Shown: positions 36,902 to 47,139 of the stretch, piece by piece | How the letters are laid out: each line of letters begins with the position of its first letter | Numbering within the stretch: position 1 is the first letter of the stretch | Assembly (NCBI RefSeq): GCF_003313245.1 | Contig: NZ_QJSD01000001.1 | Span: 620,001-684,000, forward strand | Direction: 5' to 3' | Source of the DNA: Primorskyibacter marinus | GTDB taxonomy: Bacteria > Pseudomonadota > Alphaproteobacteria > Rhodobacterales > Rhodobacteraceae | Length of the DNA stretch: 64,000 nt | Position numbers and translations under genes: made by a program | The notes under the pieces: generated by a model | Databases searched by the model: none | Told to the model about the DNA's origin: nothing | What the model saw: the letters and a program-made list of their open reading frames with translations, nothing else

Positions 36902-39426
36902 GAATGCCGGTCGCGTTTCGTCTAGCCGCGCGGGAATTGCGCGGCGGTTTGCGCGGGTTTCGCGTTTTCCTTGCCTGTCTTGCGCTGGGGGTCGCGGCCA
37001 TCGCGGCCGTCGGATCTGTCCGTGCCGCGATACAGGCGGGTCTGTCGGAACAGGGTGCCGTCATTCTGGGCGGCGACGCCGAACTGCGGCTGACCTACCG
37101 CGATGCCAACCCGGCAGAACTGGCCTGGATGCGCGACATTTCTACCGATCGGTCCAAGGTGATCGAGTTTCGGTCGATGGCTGTGGTTGCGGGGCCAGAC
37201 GAGGACGAGCGCGCGCTGACGCAGGTCAAGGCCATTGACAACGCCTATCCGCTGCTTGGCACGCCAGAACTGGACCCTGCCATGCCCTTGGCGGATGCTT
37301 TGGACGGCGACGGGGCAAATCCCGGCGCGGTCATGGCACCGGTGCTGGCCGCGCGTCTGGGGCTGGAGGCGGGCGACAGTTTCCGGCTTGGCACGCAGGC
37401 CTTTACCCTGTCGGCGCTTCTGACAGTCGAGCCTGACGCAGGCAGCGCGGGCTTCAGCCTTGGGCCCCGCACCATCGTCCGGGCAGAGGCGCTGGAAACC
37501 TCCGGTCTGCTCGCCCCCGGTACGCTGTTCGAGACCAATTACCGCCTGATCCTGCCCCCCGGCAGCGATTTGGACAGTTTGAAGCAAGCCGCGCAGCAGC
37601 GGTTCGCGGATAGCGGCCTGCGCTGGCGCGATGCCCGCAACGGCGCGCCGGGCGTGGCGCGTTTCGTCGACCGTCTGGGCGCGTTTCTGGTGCTTGTCGG
37701 GCTTTCGGGGCTGGCTGTGGGCGGCGTTGGCGTCTCTGCCGCCGTGCGGTCCTATCTGTCGGCCAAGACCGGCGTGATTGCCACGCTGCGCACGCTGGGC
37801 GCAGGCCGGGCGGTGATCTTTCAGACCTATTTCCTGCAAATCGGCGCGCTCAGCCTGCTGGGCATTGCCATCGGGCTGGTGCTGGGCGCAAGCCTGCCGC
37901 TGCTGCTGGCACCGATCATATCGGCCTCCCTGCCGGTGCCTGCCGATTTCTCGCTGCATCTGTCGCCGCTGGTCGAGGCCGCGATCTACGGCATGTTGAC
38001 GGCGTTGCTGTTCACCCTCTGGCCGCTGGCGCGGACCGAAGATGTGCGCGCCGCCACGCTGTTCCGCGATGCGTTGGGACAGGCCAAACTGCTGCCGCGT
38101 CCGCGCTATCTGCTGGCCACCGCCCTGCTGCTGGCGGTGCTTCTGGGCACGGCTGTCGCATTTTCCGGCAATGCCTTCCTGACGCTGTGGACGGCGGCGG
38201 GTATCATGGGCGCGCTTTTGGTGCTGGCACTGGCCGCACAGGGCGTGCGGCACCTTGCGCGTGCGTCCGGCGCGCTTTCCCGTGGCCGCCCGGTGCTGCG
38301 ATGGGCGCTGTCGGCGATTGGCGGTCCGGGAGAGGCCGCAGCCTCTGTCATGATCTCGCTGGGGCTGGGCCTGTCGGTGCTGGCAGCCGTCGGACAGATC
38401 GACGGCAACCTGCGCAACGCCATCGACGGAGAGTTGCCCGAGATCGCTCCGTCCTACTTCTTTGTCGACATCCAGCAGGATCAGATGCCGGGCTTTCTGG
38501 ACCGGGTCGAAAATGATCCCGCCGTATCGCGTGTCGCAACCGCGCCGATGCTGCGCGGCGTGCTGACCCGGATCAACGGACAGCCTGCGCGCGACGTGGC
38601 CGGGAACCATTGGGTTGTGCGCGGCGATCGCGGGCTGACATATGCGCAAGACCTGCCCGACAACACGACCCTGACGGCAGGAGAATGGTGGGCACCGGAT
38701 TATGACGGCCCGCCGCTGGTCAGCTTTGCCGCCGAAGAGGCCGAGGAAATCGGTCTGAATCTGGGGGATACGATCACCGTCAACGTGCTTGGCCGCGACA
38801 TCGACGCCACGATTGCCAGCTTCCGCGAGGTCGATTTTTCGACCATGGGCATCGGGTTCGTGATGACGCTGAACCCGGCCGCCCTGCAAGGCGCGCCGCA
38901 CAGTTTTATCTCGACCGTCTATGCCGAGGAAGCCGCCGAGACACCGATCCTGCGCGATCTGGCACAGGCCTATCCCAATATCACCGCGATAAGGGTGCGC
39001 GACGCGATTGATCAGGTTGGCACGCTGCTGATCGCGATTGCCAATGCCACGCGCTGGGGGGCGGCGGCGACGTTGCTGACGGGCCTGCTGGTCCTGATCG
39101 GTGCCGCAGCGGCGGGCGAGCGCGCCCGCAGTTTCGAGGCTGCCCTGCTGAAGACATTGGGCGCCAGCCGGGGCCGCATCCTGCGCAGCTTTGCCCTGCG
39201 GTCTGCCCTTCTGGGGGCGGGCGCGGGGATTGTCGCTGTCATTGCGGGTGGATTGGGGGCCTGGGGTGTGCTGACCTTCGTGATGGAGACGGATTTCACC
39301 TTCCTGCCCGGAAATGCCCTGACAATCGTCATTGGCGGCGGGGCGCTGACCCTTGTGTCCGGGCTGGTCTTTGCGCTGCGCCCAATGGCCGCCAGCCCGG
39401 CGCGGGTTCTCAGGTCGCGCGAATAG
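36898..39426 (+). CDS. ybbP: FtsX-family ABC permease, YbbP type
   Basis: An 842-residue membrane protein with ten or so hydrophobic helices in the YbbP/DevC arrangement: one at the start (FRVFLACLALGVAAIAAVGS), a periplasmic domain, an FtsX core (LVGLSGLAVGGVGVSAAVRS), a central helix group, a second periplasmic domain and a final FtsX core (LLTGLLVLIGAAAAGERARS). It partners YbbA by an ATGA overlap. The system is thought to move lipids or hydrophobic substrates in the envelope; its true substrate is not settled. Confidence 0.92.
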   Translation: MRMPVAFRLAARELRGGLRGFRVFLACLALGVAAIAAVGSVRAAIQAGLSEQGAVILGGDAELRLTYRDANPAELAWMRDISTDRSKVIEFRSMAVVAGPDEDERALTQVKAIDNAYPLLGTPELDPAMPLADALDGDGANPGAVMAPVLAARLGLEAGDSFRLGTQAFTLSALLTVEPDAGSAGFSLGPRTIVRAEALETSGLLAPGTLFETNYRLILPPGSDLDSLKQAAQQRFADSGLRWRDARNGAPGVARFVDRLGAFLVLVGLSGLAVGGVGVSAAVRSYLSAKTGVIATLRTLGAGRAVIFQTYFLQIGALSLLGIAIGLVLGASLPLLLAPIISASLPVPADFSLHLSPLVEAAIYGMLTALLFTLWPLARTEDVRAATLFRDALGQAKLLPRPRYLLATALLLAVLLGTAVAFSGNAFLTLWTAAGIMGALLVLALAAQGVRHLARASGALSRGRPVLRWALSAIGGPGEAAASVMISLGLGLSVLAAVGQIDGNLRNAIDGELPEIAPSYFFVDIQQDQMPGFLDRVENDPAVSRVATAPMLRGVLTRINGQPARDVAGNHWVVRGDRGLTYAQDLPDNTTLTAGEWWAPDYDGPPLVSFAAEEAEEIGLNLGDTITVNVLGRDIDATIASFREVDFSTMGIGFVMTLNPAALQGAPHSFISTVYAEEAAETPILRDLAQAYPNITAIRVRDAIDQVGTLLIAIANATRWGAAATLLTGLLVLIGAAAAGERARSFEAALLKTLGASRGRILRSFALRSALLGAGAGIVAVIAGGLGAWGVLTFVMETDFTFLPGNALTIVIGGGALTLVSGLVFALRPMAASPARVLRSRE

Positions 39427-39495
39427 TCACCTTGATCCCGGCGCTTCAGGCTGGCATGTGACACGCTAACGTCACCTCAGCCTCGGGATGAATAG

Positions 39496-40377
39496 ATGAC
39501 ACAGACCCTGCCCATGCCGATCACCGCGCCACTGACCCGCGCGCAGCGCACCCAGCTTGTGAACCTCGTGCGCCGCGCGTCCAAGACGGAAATCCTGCCG
39601 CGTTTCCGGGCCTTGCGGGGCGACGAGATCGACATCAAGTCCGGCCCCGACGATCTGGTGACAGAAGCGGACCGCAGCGCCGAGGCGATGATCGCGCGCG
39701 GACTGGCGCGCGCTTTTCCGGGCGCGCTGATCGTTGGCGAAGAAAGCGTGGCCAAGCAGCCCGACCTCTGGGACGAGGTTGACGGTGCGGAACTGGCTTT
39801 CATCATCGATCCCGTCGATGGCACCTGGAACTTTGCTAACGGGCTGGCCGTGTTCGGTGTGATCGTATCGGTCACACGGTTCGGCCGTCCGGTCTTTGGC
39901 CTGCTCTACGACCCGATCCTGGACGATTGGGTGATCGCGGATGAGGAATCGCCGGCTGAGTTTGTTCGCAAGAGCCGCCCCGCGGCCCGCATCCATGTCT
40001 CGCAGGGCGGCCCGGTCGAGGGGCTGTCGGGCTATTTGCCGCTGGCCCTGCTGCCCAAGGACAAGCGCGCCGCCATGGCCGCGACCTTCCCCGATTTCGT
40101 GCGCATTCAGAACATCCGCTGCGCCTGCCACGAATTCCGTATGCTCGCGCAGGGCAAGATGGATTTCCTTGTGACCGGGCATCTGACACCCTGGGATCAC
40201 GCCGCCGGGGTGATCATCTGCCGTCAGGCCGGCGGGCATGTGGCGCTGCTGGACGGCTCCGAATACACAGCTGGTCGGCGCAACGGCTATCTTCTGGCCG
40301 CGCCCGATGCGGCGACCTGGGGCCGCCTGCGCGACCGATTTGCGTTTCTGATCGACGAAGCGCCCCAGAAGACCTGA
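39496..40377 (+). CDS. Inositol monophosphatase family protein
   Basis: A 293-residue metal-dependent phosphatase. Metal-site motifs are GEES, DPVDGTWNFANG and the late WDHAAGVIICRQAGG. It may act on inositol phosphate, histidinol phosphate or 3'-phosphoadenosine 5'-phosphate; the sequence does not decide. An N-terminal extension (MTQTLPMPITAPLTRAQR) precedes the domain. It ends 3 nt before a large palindrome and is convergent with the transglycosylase gene. Confidence 0.9.
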   Translation: MTQTLPMPITAPLTRAQRTQLVNLVRRASKTEILPRFRALRGDEIDIKSGPDDLVTEADRSAEAMIARGLARAFPGALIVGEESVAKQPDLWDEVDGAELAFIIDPVDGTWNFANGLAVFGVIVSVTRFGRPVFGLLYDPILDDWVIADEESPAEFVRKSRPAARIHVSQGGPVEGLSGYLPLALLPKDKRAAMAATFPDFVRIQNIRCACHEFRMLAQGKMDFLVTGHLTPWDHAAGVIICRQAGGHVALLDGSEYTAGRRNGYLLAAPDAATWGRLRDRFAFLIDEAPQKT

Positions 40378-40380
40378 GCA

Positions 40381-40457
40381 CGACGCGCCCCGGACTTGAT
40401 CCGGGGCCTTGCGCGGCCCGCATGGAAAAGGCCCCGGATCAAGTCCGGGGCGCGTCG
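40381..40457. repeat. Palindrome with 30-bp perfect arms
   Basis: The left arm 40381-40410 is the exact reverse complement of 40428-40457, with a 17-nt centre. Each arm also contains CCCCGGACTTGATCCGGGG, itself a smaller palindrome. It fills the gap between two convergent genes and could end both transcripts. The core is a repeat I know from many alphaproteobacterial genomes. Confidence 0.9.
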
Positions 40458-40484
40458 CGACGGGCGGCAAGCGTCACCGCGTCT

Positions 40485-41720
40485 TTACCGCAACAGCGCC
40501 GCCTTCATCTGCGATTGCGGAAAGCAGGTCGCGCTTTGCCCGGTGGCTTCTTGCCAGCGACCGATGGACCGGCGGGTCTTGTACCCGGCCAAACCGTCAG
40601 CGCCGCCCACATCGTGGCCCATCGCCTCCAGCGCGCGCTGCATCGCCGCCACATCCGAGCGGTGCAGCCCGCCGACCTTGCCCCAGGGCGCGATGAAATC
40701 GCCCACCCCATAGGCGATGCGGTCGCCGACATGGCCGACAAAAAGCGCGTAAAGATCGCTCATGTTATAATCCTTGAGGACGTAGAAATTGGGCGTGACG
40801 ATGAAGGCAGGCCCGTTGCGCCCCGCAGGCATCAGCAAGAACCCCTCGGCGCGGCTCTCATGGTCTGGAAACGCGCGGCCCGAGATCCGGGTGATCCCCA
40901 TCGCCTCCCAATCGTGGATCTTGCGGCCCTGATCGGGGCCTTCAAGCGTACAGGAAACATCCGCAGGCACGGCCACTTCGAAACCCCAGTCGCGCCCGGC
41001 GACCCAGCCATGCTGTTGCAGATAGCGTGCGATAGAGGCGATCGTGTCAGCCTCGGACCGCCAGATATCGGCATGACCATCGCCATCGCCATCGGCGGCA
41101 TAGTCCAGAAAACTGGAGGGCATGAATTGCGGCTGTCCCAGCGCGCCGGCCCAGCTTGATTTCATGGCCTCGGCAGGTGCGTGTCCGGCTTGCGCGATGC
41201 GCAGTGCCGCGATCAACTCGTCGGTGAAATAAGTGGCCCGGGTGGACATGAAGCCTTTGGTGCCCAGCACTTCAAAGACATTATACGGGATCTTTACCCG
41301 GCCATAACCGCTCTCGCGGCCCCAGATCGCCAGAATGATCCGCCCCGGCACGCCGGTCCGGTGTTCTGCCGCCGCAAGAGCAGCCGCATGGCACCGCCCC
41401 ATCTGTTTTCCCACGGAAGTCGCCGCATCGACAGAACCACGATTGAAATATTTGCCCGGACTGCCAAATTCCGCCTGACGCTGGCGCTGCGGCATGCGTG
41501 GCTTTGTGCCCGGCGGCACCAGATCCGGCAGATCCCAGTTCAGCGTGACACCTGAAAAGGCGGCATCAAAGATCCCACGCTTCACGCCCTTTGCTTGCGC
41601 GCGCGGCCAGACCTGCTGTTCCAGCCAACCGCGAAACTGGCGTTCCACCGCGCTGCGATCCTGCGCGAACGCTTGCCCGCACAGTCCCAGCAACAGTGCC
41701 ACCAGTGCCAATATTCTCAT
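40485..41720 (-). CDS. Lytic murein transglycosylase, MltB family
   Basis: A 411-residue exported enzyme: signal peptide MRILALVALLLGLCGQAFA, SLT_2 domain with the catalytic Glu in ILAIWGRESGYG, then ALGQPQFMPSSFLDYAADGD, and a C-terminal peptidoglycan-binding domain (SDVAAMQRALEAMGHDVGG). It cleaves glycan strands to 1,6-anhydro ends. The start at 41720 gives a clean signal peptide; the frame runs on 22 codons upstream. Confidence 0.93.
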   Translation of the reverse strand: MRILALVALLLGLCGQAFAQDRSAVERQFRGWLEQQVWPRAQAKGVKRGIFDAAFSGVTLNWDLPDLVPPGTKPRMPQRQRQAEFGSPGKYFNRGSVDAATSVGKQMGRCHAAALAAAEHRTGVPGRIILAIWGRESGYGRVKIPYNVFEVLGTKGFMSTRATYFTDELIAALRIAQAGHAPAEAMKSSWAGALGQPQFMPSSFLDYAADGDGDGHADIWRSEADTIASIARYLQQHGWVAGRDWGFEVAVPADVSCTLEGPDQGRKIHDWEAMGITRISGRAFPDHESRAEGFLLMPAGRNGPAFIVTPNFYVLKDYNMSDLYALFVGHVGDRIAYGVGDFIAPWGKVGGLHRSDVAAMQRALEAMGHDVGGADGLAGYKTRRSIGRWQEATGQSATCFPQSQMKAALLR

Positions 41721-41789
41721 CGCGCCGCCTTCCCTGCCAGCCCATGTCCTGTGCGAACCATAGGCTGGCGGTTGGCCGCGCGCCAAGCT

Positions 41790-44639
41790 TTACTCTGCGG
41801 CTTCGGCGTAATCCGACATCGGCGGGCAGGTGCAGATCAGGTTGCGATCGCCAAAAACGTTATCGACCCGGTTGACCGGCGGCCAGTATTTATCCACCCG
41901 AAACGCCCCCGGCGGAAAGCAACCCTGCTCGCGGCTGTAGGGACGGTCCCATTCCTTGACGAGATCCTCCATCGTGTGCGGCGCGTGTTTCAGCGGGTTG
42001 TTCTCGCGGTCGATCTTGCCGTCCTCGATGGCGCGGATCTCTTCGCGGATCGCCAGCATGGCGTCGCAGAAGCGGTCCAGCTCTGCCTTGGTTTCGCTTT
42101 CGGTGGGTTCAACCATCAGCGTGCCTGAAACAGGCCAGCTCATCGTGGGCGCATGAAACCCGCAATCAATCAACCGCTTGGCAATATCCTCGACGGTCAC
42201 GCCTGCGCTTTTCTCGAAGGGTCGAGTATCCAGGATACATTCATGCGCCACCCGCCCCGTCGGTCCCTTGTAAAGCACGTCATAAGCGCCCTCCAGACGC
42301 CGCGCGACGTAGTTGGCGTTCAGGATCGCCACGCGCGTTGCCTGTGTCAGCCCCTCGCCGCCCATCATCAGGCAATAGGCCCAGCTGATCGGCAACAGCG
42401 AGGGCGAGCCATAAGGTGCCGCCGCCACCGGGCCTTCAGTGCCCCCGGTCGTGGGATGCCCTGGCAGATGTTCCACCAGATGCTGCTTTACCCCGATCGG
42501 CCCCATGCCGGGACCACCGCCGCCATGCGGAATGCAGAACGTCTTGTGCAGGTTGAGGTGGCTGACATCCCCGCCAAGATCGCCGGGACGCGACAGACCC
42601 ACCATCGCGTTCATATTCGCCCCGTCGATATAGACCTGCCCGCCATGCGAATGGGTGATCTCGCAGACCTCCTGCACGGTCTCCTCGAACACGCCATGCG
42701 TGGAGGGATAGGTGATCATGCAAGCGGCCAGCGCGTCTGAATGTTTCTCTGCCTTGGCACGGAAATCATCCAGATCAATATCGCCATTGGCCGCCGATTT
42801 CACCGGCACCACCTTCCATCCCACCATCTGCGCACTGGCCGGATTAGTGCCATGTGCGCTGGTCGGGATCAGACAGACATTGCGGTGCCCCTCGCCCTGC
42901 GCCCGGTGCCAGGCGGCAATCGTCAGCAGGCCGGCATATTCGCCCTGCGCACCCGAATTGGGCTGCATCGAGATCGCGTCATAGCCGGTAATATCGCACA
43001 GTTTCTCCGACAGATCCCCGATCAGCTCGGCATAGCCCTCCGCCTGATCGGTCGGGCAATAAGGGTGCAGCATGGCAAATTCGCGCCAACTGACCGGCAT
43101 CATCTCGGCGGCAGAGTTCAGCTTCATCGTGCAGGAGCCAAGCGGGATCATCGCCCGGTCCAGCGCCAGATCGCGATCGGCAAGCCGACGCATATAGCGC
43201 ATCATCTCGGTCTCGGCCCGGTTCATGTGGAACACGTCATGTTCCAGATAGGCAGAGGTGCGGATCAGCGCCTCCGGCAAGCGATATTCCGGCGTCACAT
43301 CCTCATCGCGCTGTGTCAGGCCAAAGGCGCGCCACACGGCCTCGATCGTGTCCGAGCGCGTGGCCTCGTCCAAAGTGATGCCAACGTGGGTCTTGCCCAC
43401 GGCCCGCAGGTTCACCCCCTCATCGACCGCCGATTTCATCACCGCGCGCTGCAAGCTGCCCACCTCGACGGTGATCGTGTCGAAATACACCTCTGGCGCG
43501 ACGGTGAACCCCGCCGCCTGCAACCCCTTGGCCAGCCGCACGGTCTTGCGATGGACCCGCTGCGCGATCGCCCGCAGCCCCTCGGGGCCATGAAACACCG
43601 CATAGAACCCGGCCATCACCGCCAGCAAAGCCTGCGCCGTACAGACGTTCGAGGTCGCCTTCTCGCGCCGGATATGCTGCTCGCGCGTTTGCAGCGCCAA
43701 CCGGTAGGCGCGGTTGCCATGGCTGTCGATGGACACGCCGACAATGCGGCCCGGCATGGAACGCTTGTAGTCGCCCTTGACCGCCATATAGGCCGCATGC
43801 GGGCCGCCATAGCCCATCGGCACGCCAAACCGCTGGGTGGACCCCACGGCAATATCCGCGCCCATGGCACCCGGTTCTTTCAGCAGGCACAAAGCCAGCG
43901 GATCGGCACTGACCACCGCAATCGCCTTGGCCTCATGCAGGGAAGCGATCACATCGGTGAAATCGCGCACATGCCCGTAGGTGCCGGGATATTGGAAAAT
44001 CGCCCCAAAGACGGCACCGGGGTCCAGATCCTCCGGCGCACCGACAATGACCTCGATGCCCAAGGGGGCTGCGCGGGTCTGCATCACCGCGATATTCTGC
44101 GGATGGCAGTTTTCATCCACGAAAAACGCGCCCGCCTTGGACTTGGCCACGCGCTGCGCCATGGTCATCGCCTCGGCGCAGGCCGTCGCCTCGTCCAGCA
44201 ACGACGCATTCGCGACTTCAAGCCCTGTCAGATCGCTGACCATGGTCTGATAGTTCAGCAGCGCCTCCAGCCGTCCCTGGCTGATCTCGGGCTGATAAGG
44301 CGTATAGGCCGTGTACCAGGCGGGGTTCTCGAAAATGTTGCGCTGAATCGCCGGCGGGGTGACAGTGCCGTGATACCCCTGCCCGATCAACGACTTCAGA
44401 ACCTTGTTCTTCGAGGCCACCTCACGCATGTGATGCAGCAATTCGCGCTCAGATTTCGGCTTGCCGAAATCCAGCGGTTTCGCCTGTCTGATCGCGCGCG
44501 GCACGGTCTCGTCGATCAGCGCCTCCAGATCCTCGACGCCCAGCTCATCGAACATCGCCGCCATCTCGGCCGGCGATGGGCCGATATGGCGCCTGTTCGC
44601 AAAATCATATGGCAAATAATCAATCGGTTCATAGCTCAT
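41790..44639 (-). CDS. gcvP: Glycine dehydrogenase (decarboxylating), P protein
   Basis: A 949-residue single-chain P protein of the glycine cleavage system. It decarboxylates glycine and passes the aminomethyl group to lipoyl-GcvH. The PLP lysine is Lys699 in [19 protein letters not shown]. The N-terminal half contains [13 protein letters not shown] and the [20 protein letters not shown] signature in part. The start at 44639 ([20 protein letters not shown]) is preferred to the in-frame ATG 21 nt upstream. A repeat copy sits between it and gcvH. Confidence 0.98.
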   Translation of the reverse strand: MSYEPIDYLPYDFANRRHIGPSPAEMAAMFDELGVEDLEALIDETVPRAIRQAKPLDFGKPKSERELLHHMREVASKNKVLKSLIGQGYHGTVTPPAIQRNIFENPAWYTAYTPYQPEISQGRLEALLNYQTMVSDLTGLEVANASLLDEATACAEAMTMAQRVAKSKAGAFFVDENCHPQNIAVMQTRAAPLGIEVIVGAPEDLDPGAVFGAIFQYPGTYGHVRDFTDVIASLHEAKAIAVVSADPLALCLLKEPGAMGADIAVGSTQRFGVPMGYGGPHAAYMAVKGDYKRSMPGRIVGVSIDSHGNRAYRLALQTREQHIRREKATSNVCTAQALLAVMAGFYAVFHGPEGLRAIAQRVHRKTVRLAKGLQAAGFTVAPEVYFDTITVEVGSLQRAVMKSAVDEGVNLRAVGKTHVGITLDEATRSDTIEAVWRAFGLTQRDEDVTPEYRLPEALIRTSAYLEHDVFHMNRAETEMMRYMRRLADRDLALDRAMIPLGSCTMKLNSAAEMMPVSWREFAMLHPYCPTDQAEGYAELIGDLSEKLCDITGYDAISMQPNSGAQGEYAGLLTIAAWHRAQGEGHRNVCLIPTSAHGTNPASAQMVGWKVVPVKSAANGDIDLDDFRAKAEKHSDALAACMITYPSTHGVFEETVQEVCEITHSHGGQVYIDGANMNAMVGLSRPGDLGGDVSHLNLHKTFCIPHGGGGPGMGPIGVKQHLVEHLPGHPTTGGTEGPVAAAPYGSPSLLPISWAYCLMMGGEGLTQATRVAILNANYVARRLEGAYDVLYKGPTGRVAHECILDTRPFEKSAGVTVEDIAKRLIDCGFHAPTMSWPVSGTLMVEPTESETKAELDRFCDAMLAIREEIRAIEDGKIDRENNPLKHAPHTMEDLVKEWDRPYSREQGCFPPGAFRVDKYWPPVNRVDNVFGDRNLICTCPPMSDYAEAAE

Positions 44640-44708
44640 GCGGCACCCTCTTTCACGCAATGCGCAGACAGTTCAGACTTCGACGCCGCCCGCTTAGCCG
44701 CCCCCGGC

Positions 44709-44772
44709 TTCTTCTTGGCAGAAATACTCCGGGGGAGACGCCCAGGGGGCGGCGGGGGCAGCGCCCCCTTTT
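44709..44772 (+). repeat. Dispersed intergenic repeat, copy 2
   Basis: CTTCTTGGCAGAAATACTCC begins at 44711, followed by GGGGGAGACGCCC and a final hairpin GGGGGC/GCCCCC (44754-44768) ending in TTTT. The tail differs from the other three copies. It lies between gcvH and gcvP, inside the presumed operon, where it could lower transcription into gcvP. Confidence 0.75.
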
Positions 44773-44784
44773 CGAGTCCTCGAT

Positions 44785-45147
44785 CTAGTCCGCGATAAAG
44801 GCCTTGTAGGCGGCTTCATCCATGTAATCATCCATCATCGAGGCATCCTCGATCTTCAGCTTGAAGAACCACGCATCGCCTTCGGGGTCGTCATTGACCT
44901 TGCCGGGCTCCTCGACCAGCACCTCGTTCACCTCGACCACCTCGCCGTCGATCGGTGCCAGAATATCCGACGCTGCCTTGACGCTTTCGATCACCACGAT
45001 CTCGTCGTCGCGGGTCACGCTGGTGCCAATGTCCGGCAGTTCGACGAACACCACGTCGCCCAACTGTTCGGCCGCATGGGCGGTGATGCCAACGGTGACG
45101 ACATCGCCGTCAAGATCCAGCCATTCGTGTTCTTCAGTGTATTTCAT
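44785..45147 (-). CDS. gcvH: Glycine cleavage system H protein
   Basis: A 120-residue lipoyl carrier. The lipoylation site is Lys57 in [10 protein letters not shown]. The front [20 protein letters not shown] is typical. It moves the aminomethyl and lipoyl arm between P, T and L proteins and needs LipA, encoded at 22116-23066. It starts 20 nt after gcvT. Confidence 0.98.
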   Translation of the reverse strand: MKYTEEHEWLDLDGDVVTVGITAHAAEQLGDVVFVELPDIGTSVTRDDEIVVIESVKAASDILAPIDGEVVEVNEVLVEEPGKVNDDPEGDAWFFKLKIEDASMMDDYMDEAAYKAFIAD

Positions 45148-45167
45148 CGCGCTTTTTTCCTTTGTCG

Positions 45168-46295
45168 CTATCTTTTGAATCCGGGGGCCACGAACGGCAG
45201 TTTCGCCACCGTGACCGGCAGGCGCTTGCCGCGCACATCCCCAAACAGTCCGGTGCCGGGCGTGGCCAGATCGGCCCTGACATAGCCCATCGCCACCGGC
45301 GCGCCGATGGTCGGGCCAAATCCGCCGGATGTCACCTGTCCAATTGGCCTGTCCGCCTCTTGCGAGGCAAAAAGCTGCACGCCTTCGCGCATCGGCGCGC
45401 GCCCGTCAGGCAGCAGCCCCACCCGTTTGCGCGCGGGCCCTTCGGCCATCGCGGCCAGCAATCGATCCGCACCCGGAAATCCACCTGCACGCGCGCCGCC
45501 CTCGCGGCGCACCTTTTGAATGGCCCAGGTCAAGCCCGCGTCGACCGGGCTTGTGTCGCTGTCGATGTCATGGCCGTACAGGCACAGCCCCGCCTCCAGC
45601 CGCAAACTGTCGCGCGCGCCAAGCCCGACGGGGCTTACATCCTCATGCGCCAACAGCGCGCGGGCAAGATCCGCCGTGGCCGCCTCTGGCACCGAAATCT
45701 CGAACCCGTCCTCGCCCGTATAACCCGAGCGCGAGACCCAGCATTCCGCGCCGGCAATCGGCAGCGTCTCGACATCCATGAAGCGCATGTCGCGCACGCC
45801 GGGATGATGTTCCGCCAGAACCTCAACCGCCGCCGGTCCCTGCAAGGCCAAAAGCCCGCGGTTCCGGATCAGCTTTACCGTGACCTGGGGCTCCAGTGCG
45901 GCGCGCATACGCGCCAGATCCGCATCCTTGCAGGCCGCATTGACCACCAGGAACAGATGATCGCCGCGATTGGCGATCATCAGGTCATCCTCGATCCCGC
46001 CACCCTCATTGGTAAAATAGCCATAGCGCTGACGCCCCTCGGCCAGCCCCAGCACATCCACCGGCACCAGAGTTTCCAGCGCCAGGGCGGCATCATCCGG
46101 ATCACGGGCCCGCAGCACAACCTGCCCCATATGGCTGACATCGAACAGCCCTGCCTTGGTGCGTGTCTGTTTGTGCTCGGCCATCACGCCCGCAGGATAT
46201 TGCACGGGCATTTCGTACCCGGCAAACGGCACCATCTTGGCACCCAGTTCGACATGCAGATCGTAGAGCGGTGTATGTTTCAGTTCTTCATTCAA
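45168..46295 (-). CDS. gcvT: Aminomethyltransferase, T protein
   Basis: A 375-residue GcvT from the chosen start: [40 protein letters not shown], and the folate-binding [17 protein letters not shown]. It forms methylene-tetrahydrofolate. The start is taken as a TTG at 46295 because family sequence begins right there; an in-frame ATG at 46355 lies close to the riboswitch and adds an unlike stretch. It heads the gcvT-gcvH-gcvP operon behind the tandem glycine riboswitch. Confidence 0.96.
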   Translation of the reverse strand: MNEELKHTPLYDLHVELGAKMVPFAGYEMPVQYPAGVMAEHKQTRTKAGLFDVSHMGQVVLRARDPDDAALALETLVPVDVLGLAEGRQRYGYFTNEGGGIEDDLMIANRGDHLFLVVNAACKDADLARMRAALEPQVTVKLIRNRGLLALQGPAAVEVLAEHHPGVRDMRFMDVETLPIAGAECWVSRSGYTGEDGFEISVPEAATADLARALLAHEDVSPVGLGARDSLRLEAGLCLYGHDIDSDTSPVDAGLTWAIQKVRREGGARAGGFPGADRLLAAMAEGPARKRVGLLPDGRAPMREGVQLFASQEADRPIGQVTSGGFGPTIGAPVAMGYVRADLATPGTGLFGDVRGKRLPVTVAKLPFVAPGFKR

Positions 46296-46382
46296 CGGCC
46301 CGTCTTTCCCTGTGTTCAGGATCCCGGAATTGCCCTTGTCGGAACGTACCGGCACCCGCGCATCGGTGTGATGCGGTTCGGA

Positions 46383-46545
46383 TGCCCCCTCTGTCCTTTC
46401 GCCTGAGATCGTTATCCCTTCGGCGGATGCGACGAATGCGCATCTCTCTCCAGAGTTCTGTCACCCGCAAAGGTCCTTTGGGCCTGAGAGTTTCCGGGGC
46501 GGTTGCTCCTTCGGCACCGGTATGACCGGTTCTCCCTTCGCGGAT
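46383..46545 (-). promoter_or_regulatory. Tandem glycine riboswitch
   Basis: Read on the minus strand, aptamer 1 (46545-46442) has GCCGAAGGAGCAACC, ACTCTCAGGCCCAAAGGACC and a GACAGAACTCTGGAGAGAG end. Aptamer 2 (46441-46383) has CCGCCGAAGGGATAACG, ATCTCAGGCGAAAGGACAGA and a GGGG end. These are the conserved cores of glycine aptamers, in the usual two-aptamer order. It precedes gcvT by about 90 nt and should switch on glycine cleavage when glycine is high. It starts only 11 nt after the nsrR stop. Confidence 0.95.
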
Positions 46546-46556
46546 TCGGTCCGAAG

Positions 46557-47042
46557 CTATTTGACCGGCGCGGGCGAGGCAAGCGGTCTCTGACGGGCGC
46601 GGCCGCAGGATTGCGCGGTCAGGATGTCGAACAAGGCGATATTGTCGCAAATCAACCCGTCCAGCGTGACCGGATCAAGGGTTTCGTAAAACGCCTCTGC
46701 CGCCCGAACAAGCGCCTGCCGCAAGCGGCAACAGGCTGTCAGCGGGCAGGTATTGTCAATATCGGCAAAGCACTCGGCCAAGGGGACGGGGGATTCGAGC
46801 TTGCGGAACACCTCGCCGATCACGATTTGACCGGGCGCATGGGCCAGTTGCAAACCGCCATTGCGGCCCCGCTGCGTGTACAGATACCCCAACTGCGCCA
46901 ATTGGTTGATGATCTGCGCAAGGTGGTTTTCGGACGCGTTGCAGCATTGCGCGATTTCCGCTTTCGTCACCAGCCGGTCAGGATTGGCCGCACAGAACAT
47001 CAGCACCCGCATGGCGATGTTGGTTCGTTTGGTGATGCGCAA
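46557..47042 (-). CDS. nsrR: Rrf2-family regulator, NsrR type
   Basis: A 161-residue Rrf2 regulator: winged helix with VTKAEIAQCCNASENHLAQI and LYTQRGRNGGLQLAH, then the cluster-binding ECFADIDNTCPLTACCRL with Cys91, Cys99 and Cys104/105. This spacing and the D-x-T-C-P-L context fit NsrR, the [Fe-S] nitric-oxide sensor. The start is a TTG at 47042 after GGGAGGGCAGGTC. It is divergent from the gene at 47140 and is directly followed by the glycine riboswitch. Confidence 0.88.
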   Translation of the reverse strand: MRITKRTNIAMRVLMFCAANPDRLVTKAEIAQCCNASENHLAQIINQLAQLGYLYTQRGRNGGLQLAHAPGQIVIGEVFRKLESPVPLAECFADIDNTCPLTACCRLRQALVRAAEAFYETLDPVTLDGLICDNIALFDILTAQSCGRARQRPLASPAPVK

Positions 47043-47103
47043 GACCTGCCCTCCCTGCTGAAGCCGTTGGCAGCCACATTGCGCCGGAAAACAGAAAAGC
47101 GGT

Positions 47104-47117
47104 TTGACACAGGTCAA
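47104..47117. promoter_or_regulatory. FNR/CRP-family operator
   Basis: TTGACACAGGTCAA is a perfect 5-4-5 inverted repeat that fits the FnrL/Dnr consensus TTGAY-N4-RTCAA. It lies 61 nt upstream of the nsrR start and 22 nt upstream of the divergent 47140 gene. It could link nsrR (or both genes) to oxygen or NO status. Confidence 0.55.
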
Positions 47118-47139
47118 GGGCGTGGCACAAACATGCCTG

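Noticed and set aside
36922-38901. 659-codon minus-strand frame opposite ybbP
   Set aside because: Antisense shadow with long Gln/Arg/His runs and no known domain.
42741-44798. 685-codon plus-strand frame opposite gcvP
   Set aside because: gcvP is certain; the opposite frame is an antisense shadow.
46288-46650. Short frames across the glycine riboswitch
   Set aside because: The region is explained by two aptamers; the frames contain no protein-like signal.
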